From Chara braunii (lineage: Eukaryota > Streptophyta > Charophyceae > Charales > Characeae), in contig BFEA01000651.1 of NCBI GenBank assembly GCA_003427395.1, positions 647,706 to 669,716 of the forward strand: a DNA stretch of 22,011 nucleotides, read 5' to 3'. A program made the translations under genes and the position numbers. The notes beneath the pieces were generated by a model. The model was not told where the DNA came from. It searched no databases and worked only from the letters and a program-made list of their open reading frames with translations. Below, in pieces: positions 1 to 9,568 of this stretch. Position 1 is the stretch's first letter; each line of letters starts with the position of its first letter.

Positions 1-1036
1 CCGAGCATGCAAGCCGCGGCTTACAAAATTTCAGCAAAAGAAAGAGAGGGAGGGCGGGAGAGACGAAGCGCAAGAAGAAAGATACAGTTACAATGACGCC
101 TGCCTAAAATTACAGTTACACCGACGATTATAGGCGTCGATCAATCAGAGTTCCGTTGCAGCCGCGCGAAGAAGCGCGTGAACAAAAAGCGCCGCGCGGC
201 TGGAAAAATCCTAATTACTAAATTCCTAAATTCCTATCTAATGCAAAAAAGCAGAAGGCACAAATTCCAGAAGGAAAGTTCGAAATTCCGAGAGCCATCG
301 GGGCTCGACAAAAAATCAAAAAGGTTTCAAAAGAAAATTAAAAAGAGCGCAGCAATTTCCCGCGCGATGTTCGCACCCAAAAGATCGAAACCGAACCGAA
401 AGAGACGACGTCAACATTTATTAGTTCGCGCGCGCGAATGGCGACGCGCCAGACATCCATCCGACCACTCACTCAACCGGCCGTCCCAGGACACACCCAG
501 CCCCAAGGAAGCGACGAAAAAGACGAAGAAGCAAGGGTACTGATGCAATTTTCCACCGATCGCGATTTCCTGTATTTGGCCCAATCTTCCCAGCTTAGGA
601 TCCCTCGTTGCAACCGCGCAGAAACTTGCGCGTTGCAGAAAGTGGTTTGTCACTGCACTGTGCATTTGTGTGGTGATGACAGAGAACTGGGAATCCTCCA
701 TTCCCTCGTGTGTCCCTGAGCCCGTTCCGGCCCCGCAGTAAGGTGCAGTATCTTCTGACACCCCCGACATCCCGTACTAAGGAGCTGCTATGTCAGCCTC
801 AACCCTATGCTACGTACTGTTATACCGCGTCAAACGCGGGGACACAACCATTCGGGCAGCATGCTTTATGTTCTAGACAATAAGCTTGGCAAAGGTCTTA
901 TGAAGTGGGGGATGGGCAGCCTTCTGGATGGTAGTGTCCAAAGCCAACACTCTCCCACACACCACACGCAACCTAGTCACATGCGCACTGACACCCTTGT
1001 TGGCTGAAGACCTTACTGATACTGACTGGGAGGATC
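1..1036. other. No gene recognised
   Basis: No convincing coding region or RNA gene is seen. The first 450 bases are rich in GA and GCGC words and hold repeated ACAGTTACA words (about 84-92 and 112-120) and a short inverted pair GACGCCT/AGGCGTC near 97-140. The short reading frames here differ between strands, have low-complexity basic or Ser/Arg-rich translations and show no domain. Confidence 0.5.
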
Positions 1037-1039
1037 CAG

Positions 1040-1159
1040 CTCACTATCTCAGTTGGATGGCACCAAGAGTGCCACAGGCGGCCTTGGGGATTGAACCCAC
1101 AACCTCCTGAATGCCACTTACGTGCCTAACCAATTGAGCTAGGACGCTGGATGGAGCCC

Positions 1160-1160
<1 letters not shown>
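1040..1160 (-). mobile_element. tRNA-derived SINE-like unit
   Basis: On the minus strand, positions 1148-1076 fold like a tRNA. The candidate acceptor strands AGCGTCC and GGCCGCC pair at five of seven positions. An A-box-like TAGCTCAATTGG (1141-1130) and a B-box-like GGTTCAATCC (1097-1088) are 44 bases apart, the usual RNA polymerase III spacing. By position the anticodon would be GGC with U33 and a purine at 37, but the D stem and anticodon stem are broken and there is no CCA. A short hairpin (TGGCAC/GTGCCA, 1060-1076) follows directly. A broken tRNA head fused to unrelated sequence is typical of SINEs. A lone tRNA pseudogene is the alternative. No 3' A tail is seen on the downstream side. 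Confidence 0.6.
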
Positions 1161-1195
<35 letters not shown>

Positions 1196-1257
1196 GGCCC
1201 AGGTTGCTAGTGATAATGATAAGAGCATCCATCACTAGCAGCCCGGCTACGGGCTCC
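1153..1257. repeat. Nested inverted repeats around the T run
   Basis: TGGAGCCC (1153-1160) and GGGCTCCA (1250-1257) are perfect inverted copies enclosing the T run. Inside them TGCTAGTGAT (1205-1214) and ATCACTAGCA (1231-1240) form a perfect 10-bp stem with a 16-base loop. The unit between the T run and the outer arm could be the body of a small retroposon or a foldback sequence; no family is recognised. Confidence 0.55.
1162..1191. repeat. 30-base T run
   Basis: An uninterrupted T tract on the plus strand reads as poly(A) on the minus strand, just upstream of the tRNA-like head. It may be the tail of another minus-strand retroposon whose body lies at about 1192-1280. Confidence 0.9.
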
Positions 1258-1289
1258 ATTCTATTGGTGGGGAGCTGCACCTGCTGAAA

Positions 1290-2690
1290 ACCAAGTCCAG
1301 CGTCCCTGATACAAATGAATTATAATCATGGTTCAAAGAGAGAAGTGACAAAAAGAGGACAGTCACCTCTTCAACCAACATCTGGCTGCCAGATATTCCT
1401 TGTTTGTGACGGATCCTTCAGGATTAAGACGAAGGGTTGAGGGGGAGGAGATGACGATGGAGCTGGACAGGACAGCGCAGCTCCAACACGGACTCAACAC
1501 GCACGTACTCGAAAAGTGCAGAATGAAGAATGATCTGAAAAATAGACAATAGTTGGGGTTTACCCCCAGCGGACTGACTGGACTGGACTGGACTGACCTG
1601 GTACCGACAGTGGTACCGGGCAGGACTGGACTAGACTGGAACAGCACACGACCTGTGGGATCAGGCCACGGCCTGGTCCCACAGGCCGAACTGGCAAATA
1701 GCCAAATAGGGTCAGGGCAGATGAAGGCCCGCTGCATGATCCTCAGACTTGTAATTGATCGCAAGAGTCATAAACACGCTATCCGCAAAAGCAGTGGAAC
1801 TCTGCAATAAAGAAAGTTGAGAAATCTAGGATGTGGAGGAAGCTTCATTCGGAGTCCATGCGATGCAGCCTAAGCTGTATAATGTCAAATGAAAAGCAAA
1901 TGTTTGGTATACACATCCTAACTAACAACAGAAAATGAAATGTAGCATGATACAATCCTAAAGTCCTAGAGGCAATGACCTCAGTGCTGAAAGGAAAAGG
2001 AGCAATGTGTCACAAGTAATATCATGTCGCTGAACCAATAAGAGTGGGATGGTCTCCGAGGGGGTAAATGCAGCCTAAGAATTGAAACTCCGAAGAGCAG
2101 TCACACACGAAGGTGGGACAAGTCATCAGGCTCAAGGTGGGAGAGTGGTAGCGAAACAAAACCAAAGACCCTAACAGATAGACCATCAAGGCGGGTAATG
2201 CTCAACAGAAGGGTGACACCATGCAGGGTCGACCATGAGAAGGGGAGCCTGGAATAGGGTGGAGATATGCCTAACTGAAGGCATGCAAGAGCCAACATTA
2301 GGGTGATGAGGGCAGTGGGTGAGGGAAACATGCACACAACTCACCAACTGGGGGAGGAAGCTATATCTGGGAGCAGGGAAGCCAAGATAACGCTACGGTC
2401 CCAATGCTTGTGCGATACCAAGGGAGAGTCCAACTCAGATAGACCTAGCTAAGTGAGAACCATCATGCGACAGATGCAAGGGGATATACAGGGTAGGGTG
2501 GTGACATGAAGTAGTCACGTCCAAAGTGGCTCAAGCCGATAAGGTAGCTGAAGTCGTCGAGTGGTCGATGACGTCGATGAAGTAGGAGTTGAGTCCATGT
2601 CGAAGCAGAGCCTCAAAACGTCGACATCCTGAAGAAGTTGATGATGGAATACCTTATGGTGTGAGTCAGTCGGGAGATAGTAGGTGATCA
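1290..2690. other. Intergenic or element 3' flank, no gene recognised
   Basis: Apart from the pentamer patch and palindrome listed separately, nothing is recognisable. The right part (about 2040-2690) directly follows the pol end of gypsy element 1 on the minus strand and may include its 3' untranslated region or 3' LTR. I found no second copy of it upstream of gag, so an LTR cannot be claimed. Confidence 0.4.
1571..1685. repeat. GGACT pentamer patch and 34-bp near-palindrome
   Basis: GGACT and GACTG words recur at 1571-1597 and again at about 1622-1640, separated by two GGTACC sites (1600-1605 and 1612-1617). Positions 1652-1685 form a near-perfect palindrome whose arms begin CCTGTGGGA and end TCCCACAGG, with one mismatch pair in the arms. 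Confidence 0.7.
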
Positions 2691-2695
2691 GAGTG

Positions 2696-3340
2696 TCAAT
2701 CATCGAGACGCCGAGGGCGTCGACGAGTGCACTGTGGACGCACAGAGGTGTCCGTCTGCTGCTGAAGAACTGCCTTAGAGGGAGCGGGCTCGTCCTCAGC
2801 AATTTCCTCAGCCTGACGAGGAGGAAGAGGGTCAGTCGGCTGAGTAGGAGCAGATGTCTCAGCACGACGAGCACGATCATATGCACGCACTAACATCCGA
2901 GGGTGCTCCAAGTACTCGAGGGGCTCCCAAGTAGCCTCCTCATCAGGATAGTCCTTCCAACGCACAAGGTACTCGATGCGTGGAGGGGTATCGTCGATAA
3001 CTCGGCAAGATACGATATCGGAAACGACGAACTCCTCGTGACCGTCCACCATGATGGGTGAAGGGCGCTCATAAGAGCGTCCGGCGAAGCACTCGGACGG
3101 TCTGCGATAAGGACGCAGCAAGAAGACGTGGTAAACATCGTGTACGCGAGCCTGTCGAAGACAATCAAGTAGCTTCACACGGAAGCTGATCGGACTAGCG
3201 GCAGTATCAGAACCGACGACTTGAAGGATGCGACATGAACCGAAGAAACGACGCCTGAACATGTGAAGCGTATCCGCTTCGAGCTGCAAGTGGCGTGCGT
3301 CGACGAGCACATCGTCACCGACTTTGAATATGTGATCCAT
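2696..3340 (-). pseudogene. Integrase C-terminus with GPY/F-like module and chromodomain (element 1)
   Basis: The 214-residue frame begins with the integrase C-terminal module (VGDDVLVDARHL, then FRRRFFGSCRIL where the family usually has a G-P-F/Y core). At about residues 101-150 a chromodomain follows (EEFVVSDIV, YLVRWKDYPDEEATWEPLEYL region) with the expected aromatic and W-x-P residues. Chromodomains of this group bind methylated histone tails and guide integration into heterochromatin; that role is family knowledge, not shown here. A basic, proline-rich tail ends the protein. It is in a different frame from the integrase core, which it overlaps by 26 bases, so a frameshift lies near 3315-3340. 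Confidence 0.9.
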
Positions 3341-4253
3341 TCGTGATTAGTTTGCTCGTGCGGCCATGCGAGTCAGGGAATCGGCGACTCTCGTGTGTGT
3401 GCTTCATAGTCGACGCCATGTGGGCGATCCAGTCCTCAAGTGCAGGACAACGAGTGTCTGGGCGCAACTGCGATGGTTGTAGGAAGTTCGCGGGTATGTG
3501 AGGGTGGTAGTCGAGGTGGCAATAGAATGGCAACATCCCCGTGGCTGGCGAAACAGCGTGGTTGTACGCAATCTCCGCGTGGGCTAAGTGTAAGTACCAG
3601 TGTTGGTCATCCCAAACAAACTTTCGGAGGATATTACCGAGAGTTCTATTGGTGACCTCAGTTTGACCATCCATCTGAGGGCGGTAAGATGATGAGAAGC
3701 GGGGATGGGATCCGTACATCTCATGTAGGCACCACCAGAATGTGCTAGTAAAGCGCGGGGCATGGTCGAAGATGATGCTCTGAGGTAAGTCGTGATCTCT
3801 CATGACTCCGACGAAGACGATGTCGGCGACCTCACGAGCGCTAATGCAATAGCGGCACAGGACAAAACGTGCACACTTCATGAAGTGATCAACGACAACC
3901 AAGATGGCATCATGACCGCGCTCAGTGGGTGGGCGGAGGGGACCAATGAAATTCATCGAGATGGACTGCCAACGACCCTCGGGTATGGGTAAGGGTTGAA
4001 GTAACTCATACGGAAGGTGGTTCGCATTGTTCACCTCCTGGCAGGTAGGACACTCCTTAACGTAGGCTTTGACGAAGTCCTTGGACTTTGGCCAGACGTA
4101 TAGGCGGCAAACCCGAACCAACGTCTTGTGGAAGCCCATATGACCAGTAGCTGTCTGGTCATGGAACTCGGGTACAGCCTGGACACGGAGTTGTCCGGTG
4201 GAGGAAACGCAGATACGTGGTTCTAGCTGACCAGATCTACCATGCCAGTACAC
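3315..4253 (-). pseudogene. Integrase zinc-binding and catalytic core (element 1)
   Basis: The 312-residue frame carries the HHCC zinc domain: H31, H38, C68 and C71 (KECPTCQ). The catalytic core follows. The second acidic residue is D163 in IIFDHAPRFTS and the glutamate is E199 in DGQTEVTNRTL. The first acidic residue, normally Asp in a W-x-x-SMDF context, reads Asn at residue 101 (SMNFIGPL; codon AAT at 3951-3953). The enzyme would insert element cDNA into the host chromosome, but without the first metal ligand it should not catalyse strand transfer. The upstream RNase H end is in another frame or separated by stops. Confidence 0.92.
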
Positions 4254-4363
4254 GAGATCGTTCTCACTGAGGGAGTATGAGGGAACAGTCTTGCCACTCC
4301 GCAGTGTCGCATGAATGACAAGTTAATCCGGGCAATGGCGGTACTGAGCGCGATATGCGTCGA

Positions 4364-5159
4364 TCACCAACTGATCAATAGTGGTGATGGAGATGACAGC
4401 AAGATGGATGGGTTCCTGATTGTGATCAGGAGGGCGGGACAGGCATCGGCGACACGGTTCGTTTCACCCTTGATGGGCTGAGTGGTGAAACTGAACTTGG
4501 ATAAGTCATGCCACCAACGTTCCTCTCGAGGAGAAAGTTTGGGCTTCGTGAGGAAAGCCTGGACAACTGAGTTGTCTGTGCGCACCGTGAAGGGCGCCCC
4601 GTGCAGGTAGTGACGCCAATGTCGGGTAGCATAAACTACTGCGAGAACCTCACGTTCATCGACAGTTTAGTTTATTTCGACATGCAATAGTTGACGAGAG
4701 TAGAAGGCGATCGGGCAATCCCCGACACGAGCCTCGACAGTCCCGTCCTTCGCGATGGTCAGGGAGTAAGTAACGGGAGGACTGTCAGTGCACGAAAGTC
4801 GTGGGAGGGTATGCGTGTCAGCAGGAGGGGGGGTAAAGGAGGAACATGAGGATAAGGTGAATTGGGAGGAGAGGAAAACACCTGAGAAAGTACAGCTCCT
4901 ACTGCAAAATCTGACGCATCAGTGGTGATGATGAAGGGGCGATCAAAACAGGAAGGCGAAGAACCGACGCACAAGTCACCGCCTTCTTGAGGGCGCAAAA
5001 GGCGTCCTCGCAGAGGGGTGTCCAAAACCAGGGCGGGTTCTTCCGGAGGAGGGTAGAGGTAAGGACGTAGGAATACCTAGCGTATCCGTGGATAAAATTA
5101 ATATAGTAACTAGTGAGACCTAGGAAACTGCAAAGCTGCTTGACAGATGTGGGGACGGG
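4364..5159 (-). pseudogene. RT connection and RNase H (element 1)
   Basis: After a stop at 5160-5162 the RT frame continues open for about 65 codons (PVPTSVKQL, FLGLTSYY), the usual RT-RNase H junction. It shifts near 4950-4970 to a frame reading FIITTDASDFAVGAVLSQ, which holds the first RNase H aspartate. The end of RNase H reads RTDNSVVQAFLTKP and GETNRVADA at 4585-4440, including the TDNS aspartate, and then shifts frame just where the family ends with A-L-S-R. The stretch between (about 4640-4860) is Pro/Ser-rich and poorly conserved. RNase H removes the RNA strand during cDNA synthesis. At least two frameshifts are present. Confidence 0.85.
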
Positions 5160-5798
5160 CTACTCTGCAATAGCAGTGATCTTCACATCGTCCATGTGGA
5201 GACCCTGGTCAGACACATGGTGGTCTAGGAAGTTCACTTTGCGCTGGGCGAAGCGGCACTTACTAAGCTTGGCATAGAAGCCATGCTTGAGTGAGCACTG
5301 TAGGACATCGCGGAGGTGCCTGATATGGTCTTCCAAGGTACGACTGTAGACCAAGATGTCGTCCAGGTATACGAGAACGTATTCTTCAAGGATGTCCCTG
5401 AAGATGTCATTCATCGCCGTCTGGAAGGTGGCGGGTGCATTGGTGAGGCCGAATGGCATCACCATGAACTCGTGGTGGCCGAAGCGAGACCGAAAGGCGG
5501 TCTTCGGCTGGTCTTCTATATCTACGCAGATGTGGTGGTAATCGTGAACGGCGGGCTCTAAGTCAACCATGAACCGCATGAGTTCCTCAACTACTGCGTC
5601 GGCACGAGACGTATGGGTGGACTCGGCAGTGAATGGCGACGGGACCTGAAACGTCGAGGGGGTATCCGCAGGCTGATGGGTGGATGTGGAAATAGGAGCC
5701 ACGAAGATGGAAGAAGGGTCAGGGGGATTGAGCTCCAATGAGATGAGCTCAACCTCTGGACAGAGTGAATCGTAGAGAAGAAGATCCATGACGTTCAC
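5160..5798 (-). pseudogene. Reverse transcriptase palm and thumb (element 1)
   Basis: From about residue 75 the 212-residue frame reads as Ty3/gypsy RT: YHHICVDIEDQPKTAF, then MPFGLTNAPATFQ, then the catalytic YLDD box (VLVYLDDILVYS, intact), and the thumb (KCRFAQRKVNFL, DQGLHM). The first 70 residues do not look like RT. The finger region with the K-K-x-G and D-Y-R-x-L-N motifs is missing, so an internal deletion upstream is likely. The frame ends in TAG at 5160-5162, where the family usually has Trp, consistent with TGG to TAG. Confidence 0.92.
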
Positions 5799-6251
5799 AA
5801 AGTAGAACGTGACGTCCTTCTGTCGTATGAAGTGAGCAAACTAACGAGGAGAGGTGAAGGCGATATCTGGGTGGGACCCAGAGGGACGAGGGTCCTGGGA
5901 GGTAGGTCTGGAGGGGTGTCGCCCGTGGTTCTAATGAAAGAGACTCGATGAGTTTGACCACACTTCATTTTGAGAACAAGTGTTTCAATCGCCCATTCGA
6001 CCTTTGTGCCGCGAAACCGGCGAAACCAGGGAGTGCCAAGGATAAAGTTATACCCAGTCTCCAGCACGTCGAAGTATGTGGAGGAATGGTAGTGCCGAGG
6101 CGCCTGGGGTACTATCCGATGGTTGGAGGGTGAGGGAGAAGTGGAGGTCGGGGACCGTCTGATAAAAAAAACCCTGCGTTTTGTTATCTCCGAGGGTAAT
6201 GGATATAGGAGAGTGAAACCCAGAGGTATCTAGGCGATCTTCCTCAACCAC
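5795..6251 (-). pseudogene. Protease-region remnant (element 1)
   Basis: Two overlapping frames look like the aspartic-protease region of gypsy pol. The upper one (6048-6251) reads PISITLGDNKTQGF and the lower one (5795-6067) reads YNFILGTPWFRRF, matching the conserved I-L-G-x-x-W-L/F end of retropepsins. A frameshift lies near 6048-6067. No D-T/S-G active-site triplet could be found in the frames above, so the catalytic part is lost or too altered to see. The call rests mainly on the ILGTPWF motif and on the position directly before RT. Confidence 0.7.
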
Positions 6252-6806
6252 GTGAGGGTGAACGAAGTCTCCTTATGAGCCAGAGTCCTATAAAGCGCGG
6301 TACACCCTCGTAGATGTCCCAGGCGAATAGGGATGATGGGGAGGGTGCAATCAGGGTCAGAGAGTAGAGCGAGAAGACGACGCAGGATGTTTACATGTCT
6401 CGTGAGTCGCTCCTGGCGAGCCTGAAGGATGCTCAAATCCAGGAGAGATGACACAACGTCATCGCGAGTCGCCAACTGGGCACTACAACGAGTTGTGCGA
6501 ATGGCCCGACGCGTCGGAAGTCTCGGAGGGGAAGGACTAGATGCGGCAGTATGCTGTGGGGCAGATGGAACCTCGACAGACAGTGGGGCAGAGGGAACTG
6601 CGTCTGTCGTGTCTTGAGGATCCTCTGGTGGGGTAGCCAAAGGGGCAAATTGCGACTCGGTGGTCGGGAAGCCGGCTACATGCGAGGCGTCAGCGGTACA
6701 CTGCACCGTGGCTAGTTGGGTGGGGCTGGCCGGGCGAGGCCGGGGGGGACTGAGATCGACGCTGATGAGAAATGTCGGCATAGTGCCAATCGAGGGGGGC
6801 CTGGTA

Positions 6807-7367
6807 TGGACACCGTGAGGAGGTGTGTCCATCTTGGCAGCAATGAAGGTGGCCACGACGGGCCTCGAGGGTGGCGCACTCCTTAGGAGACAGAGCTCCG
6901 CGAAGAGGAACAAAACCCTACGGGAGGTCTATCTGAGGAACCGTGATCGTACGAGCGTCAGCCTGTGCAACCCGATTGCGCGCACGACCATGGCGGACAT
7001 GGCCATCTGCAGGCACTAGGCCACCGGGAGATTGTCGTCATCCAAGTAATACTGGATGGCGTCTCAGAGCTCGATGTCCTCGGGGGAGTCCCCAAGGGTA
7101 GGATCAAGCTCGGTCGAGGCATCCTCGCCGTACTCTAGAGAACTGTAGTGCAGAGAGAATGGCGCTCCAGGTCGAGATGGTCGGTGAAAGCGGCCGACGA
7201 AGGAGGATCGACCGCGCGTGGTGCCGCGTGACTGGGTGGCGGCTGTGGTGGATCATGAAGAAGATGGGGCGTCAGTTAAGCGACTCCATATCTTCTGGTA
7301 CTGTCGAGCAGCCTTGTAGGCCTGCTCTGAGGAGGCGAAGCTCTGTCATCAGAGCTCGATGCGGTAG
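6807..7367 (-). pseudogene. Gag C-terminal part with zinc knuckle (element 1)
   Basis: Downstream of the capsid frame, after a GACT duplication at about 7364-7371 that shifts the frame, the sequence reads SFASSEQAYKAARQYQKIW with several stops. At 6893-6807 the frame reads LSPKECATLEARRG and then HLHCCQDGHTSSRCP, a CCHC knuckle in which the first Cys position is His. Zinc knuckles of Gag bind the element RNA during packaging. The stretch between (about 6900-7200) is acidic, with stops. The call is firm as gag remnant but weak in its exact limits. Confidence 0.7.
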
Positions 7368-8126
7368 TCAGTCGGAACACACTATGATATGGCGCTCAAG
7401 ATCGGTTGGTGCGAAGGACCTATGCCACTGCGTCTGAGTGACCCGATCTAAGGCGTCGGTCGCATCGTGGAGAGTGTCGTAGCGGTCATGGAGAAACACG
7501 GTGAAATCTGCGAGAGTGGGAGTCTCCCTTGAGCGAGTACGATAGGTATAATAGTTCTCCCATGCGGAGAATGCGCTGCCTCACAATTTCGTTGTGAGCG
7601 TGGAGCACCACAACGCCTGACTAGTGTTAGTCAATGTCAGCGCACGTGTGGCAACATGCAACCAATGCGACACACGCATTGTACCATCGAAGTTGGGGAT
7701 GTCCGACAGACGCACAAGGGTGGGACCGCTGTGCTAACGGCGAGGGGAGAAGGGTTGATGGGTCTGCATTGCGGTGACAAATGTCGAGGCCGGTGCAGAG
7801 GTAGAAGTGGTGGCAGGTTGAGAGCCGGGGCTGCTGGTGGAAGGTCCAACCGACGTGGACGCAACGGCCACAGCCAACTGTGATGGAGTAGCGAGGTAGG
7901 AGGGTAGAGGTGGGGAAGTCGGTCGAGGGAAACGAGCTGGCAAGACAGAGATGGGAGGGGCGGTATAGGAAGAAGAAGCGTGAGCAGCCTGCGAAAGGTG
8001 AGGTTGTCTCAGGGAGAGAATCTCAGCCTGGAGCTGCGCCACTGTGGCCTGTAGGGTAGCCACTCGTTGGGTGTGCGAAGTCGGAGGATGAGGAGGCGGA
8101 GAAAGTACCCTAGCGCGAGGAGGCAC
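7368..8126 (-). pseudogene. Gag N-terminal coiled coil and capsid (element 1)
   Basis: One frame runs from 8126 to 7368 with two stops inside: TAG at 7734-7736 and TGA at 7581-7583. The TGA follows TTG and precedes GGC, and CGA (Arg) is the natural ancestor, a CpG transition. The N-terminal 130 residues have a coiled-coil heptad stretch (VATLQATVAQLQAEILSLR) and a Ser/Pro/Thr/Ala-rich linker. The capsid part reads LSDIPNFDGTMRVSHWLHV and SAFSAWENYYTYRTRSR, matching the F-D-G...W and A-x-x-W patterns of gypsy capsids. The track start at 8126 is GTG directly after a stop, so the real start lies elsewhere. Gag builds the virus-like particle. Confidence 0.82.
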
Positions 8127-8146
8127 TCGTGGTTAATAGGTGGTGT

Positions 8147-8175
8147 CAGTTTCGGCGAATTTTTCACCGAAACTG
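8147..8175. repeat. 9-bp hairpin
   Basis: CAGTTTCGG (8147-8155) and CCGAAACTG (8167-8175) form a perfect 9-bp stem with an 11-base loop rich in A and T. It stands at the edge of the AT-rich patch upstream of gag of element 1. Confidence 0.6.
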
Positions 8176-8403
8176 CCATATTTCCCTGAATTTTTGGTTT
8201 TTTTGTTCTGTTTTTTTGTCTGATATGTATGTGCTTTAAGGTATATCTGTACTTTGTTTCAGCGTATTTGGACGAGTAACGAAAGAGTTGGCAAAAACAC
8301 CGGATTCGAGAAACGTTTTGGCGAACTTCGAGAGCTACTTCGAATAGGGTTTTATAGTCCTGCTGAATTTTGTTTTTTCATTTTTTTTGCCTGTTTGGTT
8401 TTT
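8176..8403. other. AT-rich patch without a gene
   Basis: This stretch has many T runs and a clearly lower GC content than either flank. No reading frame, LTR end or terminal inverted repeat could be assigned. It may be an insertion or part of the untranslated leader of element 1. Confidence 0.45.
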
Positions 8404-9135
8404 TTATGTTTGTATTATGAGCTTGCATAGTTTGTTTGCAAAAGTTTCGATGACATTGCTTGTAGTGATGCGGCGAAAACCCCCGAATTTTGGGTCTTCC
8501 ATTAATCGCGTGTCGGAGGAGGGAGAACTCCGGGCCGTAGTGTCGCGACCGGTGCATGAAGCTGGGAAGCAACACCGGGGTGGGTAGATGAAACTGTCTG
8601 GCCAGATATCGGTATCTGGGCGACAGCACATGCGGCAGTGGCCGATGCGGCACGGGCGGTGAGGGCCAATGGATGTGCCACAACAAACAATATGGTCTGA
8701 GCGGTAGCAGCACTCACCATTGCGGAGGGGGAGTGCTAGGCCTGGCCCGGGGAGGAGGACGAACCACCATGTCTTTGTCCCTAGAGTCGTGGAGAGCAGG
8801 ACTCTTGAGTCGGTAGGGGATGAGGTTTGGGAGTGTGGAGGAGAGCGATGAGGAGAACCTTTGAGGTGGCGAACTTCAAGGGCTAGCGCATTGACTTGCC
8901 TTTCTAGGGTCGCAAGCGCATCGAGTCGCGCTTGCAGAGGTGCAAGGAGAGACGCAAAAGCAGAGCGAGGTCTGTGGGGTCCACAAAGTGCTAACCCTGG
9001 ACCGTCGGGTGGGTGGGTGCTTGAGAGACGGAGGGCGCCACGACGATCTCCTCGGCTATAGTCCCGTCTGTGGGTAGTGGACGCATGGGGGTAGACATGG
9101 CTGAAGGTGGAGAAAAAGGTGGGGAAGGCGATGGG
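8404..9135 (-). pseudogene. Open frame with gag-like coiled coil
   Basis: Between a stop at 9136-9138 and the stop at 8404 the minus strand is open for 243 codons. No ATG lies near its start; the first Met is far downstream (8631). A segment at about 8945-8845 reads LLAPLQARLDAL and then LERQVNALALEVRHLKG, a clear leucine heptad pattern similar in style to the coiled coil at the start of the element 1 Gag. The rest is Pro/Ser/Arg- and Cys-rich without a recognisable domain. It may be the N-terminal part of a Gag from a related third element, or the far N-terminus of element 1 Gag. No homology search was possible. Confidence 0.4.
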
Positions 9136-9319
9136 TTATGGCGTGGGGATAGGGGACCACCGGTGAGAGGGAGGGGGTCGCGGAAGCGGACTGGGTAATC
9201 ATGAGTCGGCTCACTCCGTGACCAGCGGGTCGTGCGTGAGATGGTGGCACGGATCCGTTCGAAGGGAGAGGAGCCGTTCAGGTCCAGGGTGCCCGACGAG
9301 AGGAGGCGGAAGAGTAGGG

Positions 9320-9395
9320 GGGTTAGGAGAACCCTAAACCCTAGAAAAACCCTAAGAAAACCCTAACCGGGGTTTGGGTGGTTAGGGTAGGGTAA
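9320..9395. repeat. Telomere-like CCCTAA words
   Basis: AACCCTAAACCCTAG, AAACCCTAAG and AAACCCTAACC occur in close succession, followed by the opposite-strand words GGTTAGGGTAGGG. The words resemble the plant-type telomere repeat and the telo-box of plant 5' regions, but they are irregular and change orientation. On the minus strand they fall just past the end of the gypsy element 2 coding region. Confidence 0.5.
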
Positions 9396-9568
9396 CGGCG
9401 ACCTAATCAAGAAAAGAAGATAGTAACCATGAAGGGGAGGAGGATGATTGAAGAGCTGCGTAAATCGGAGAAGATCAGGACTGAGACGAGGGTGCGCGAC
9501 TTGGCGAAACTGCAACGAGGCTCGAAGTTGAAGAAGCTGGGGCGGAAGAACCGGCTCAATGACAAAAC

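Larger units (their letters stand above)
2696..8126 (-). mobile_element. Gypsy element 1: degenerate Ty3/gypsy chromovirus
   Basis: On the minus strand the order is gag (coiled coil, capsid, zinc knuckle), protease remnant, reverse transcriptase, RNase H, integrase, GPY/F-like module and chromodomain. This order and the terminal chromodomain define the chromovirus branch of Ty3/gypsy LTR retrotransposons. The copy is inactive: gag has several stops and a 4-base duplication, pol changes frame repeatedly, and the first integrase aspartate reads Asn. No LTR pair and no convincing primer-binding site were found, so the true ends are unknown. Confidence 0.92.

Noticed and set aside
411-770. 119-codon minus-strand frame as a gene
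   Set aside because: Overlaps other frames of similar length on the plus strand, has low-complexity composition and no recognisable motif.
1076-1148. Functional tRNA gene
   Set aside because: The D stem and anticodon stem do not pair, two acceptor pairs are lost and no T-run terminator follows on the minus strand.
6429-7437. Plus-strand frames across gag of element 1
   Set aside because: They are shadows of the GC-rich minus-strand gag coding sequence.
2000-9400. LTR pair for gypsy element 1
   Set aside because: No shared long sequence was seen between the region below 2690 and that above 8126; a short AGGTGGTGTCAG/GGGTGGTGACAT resemblance is too weak.
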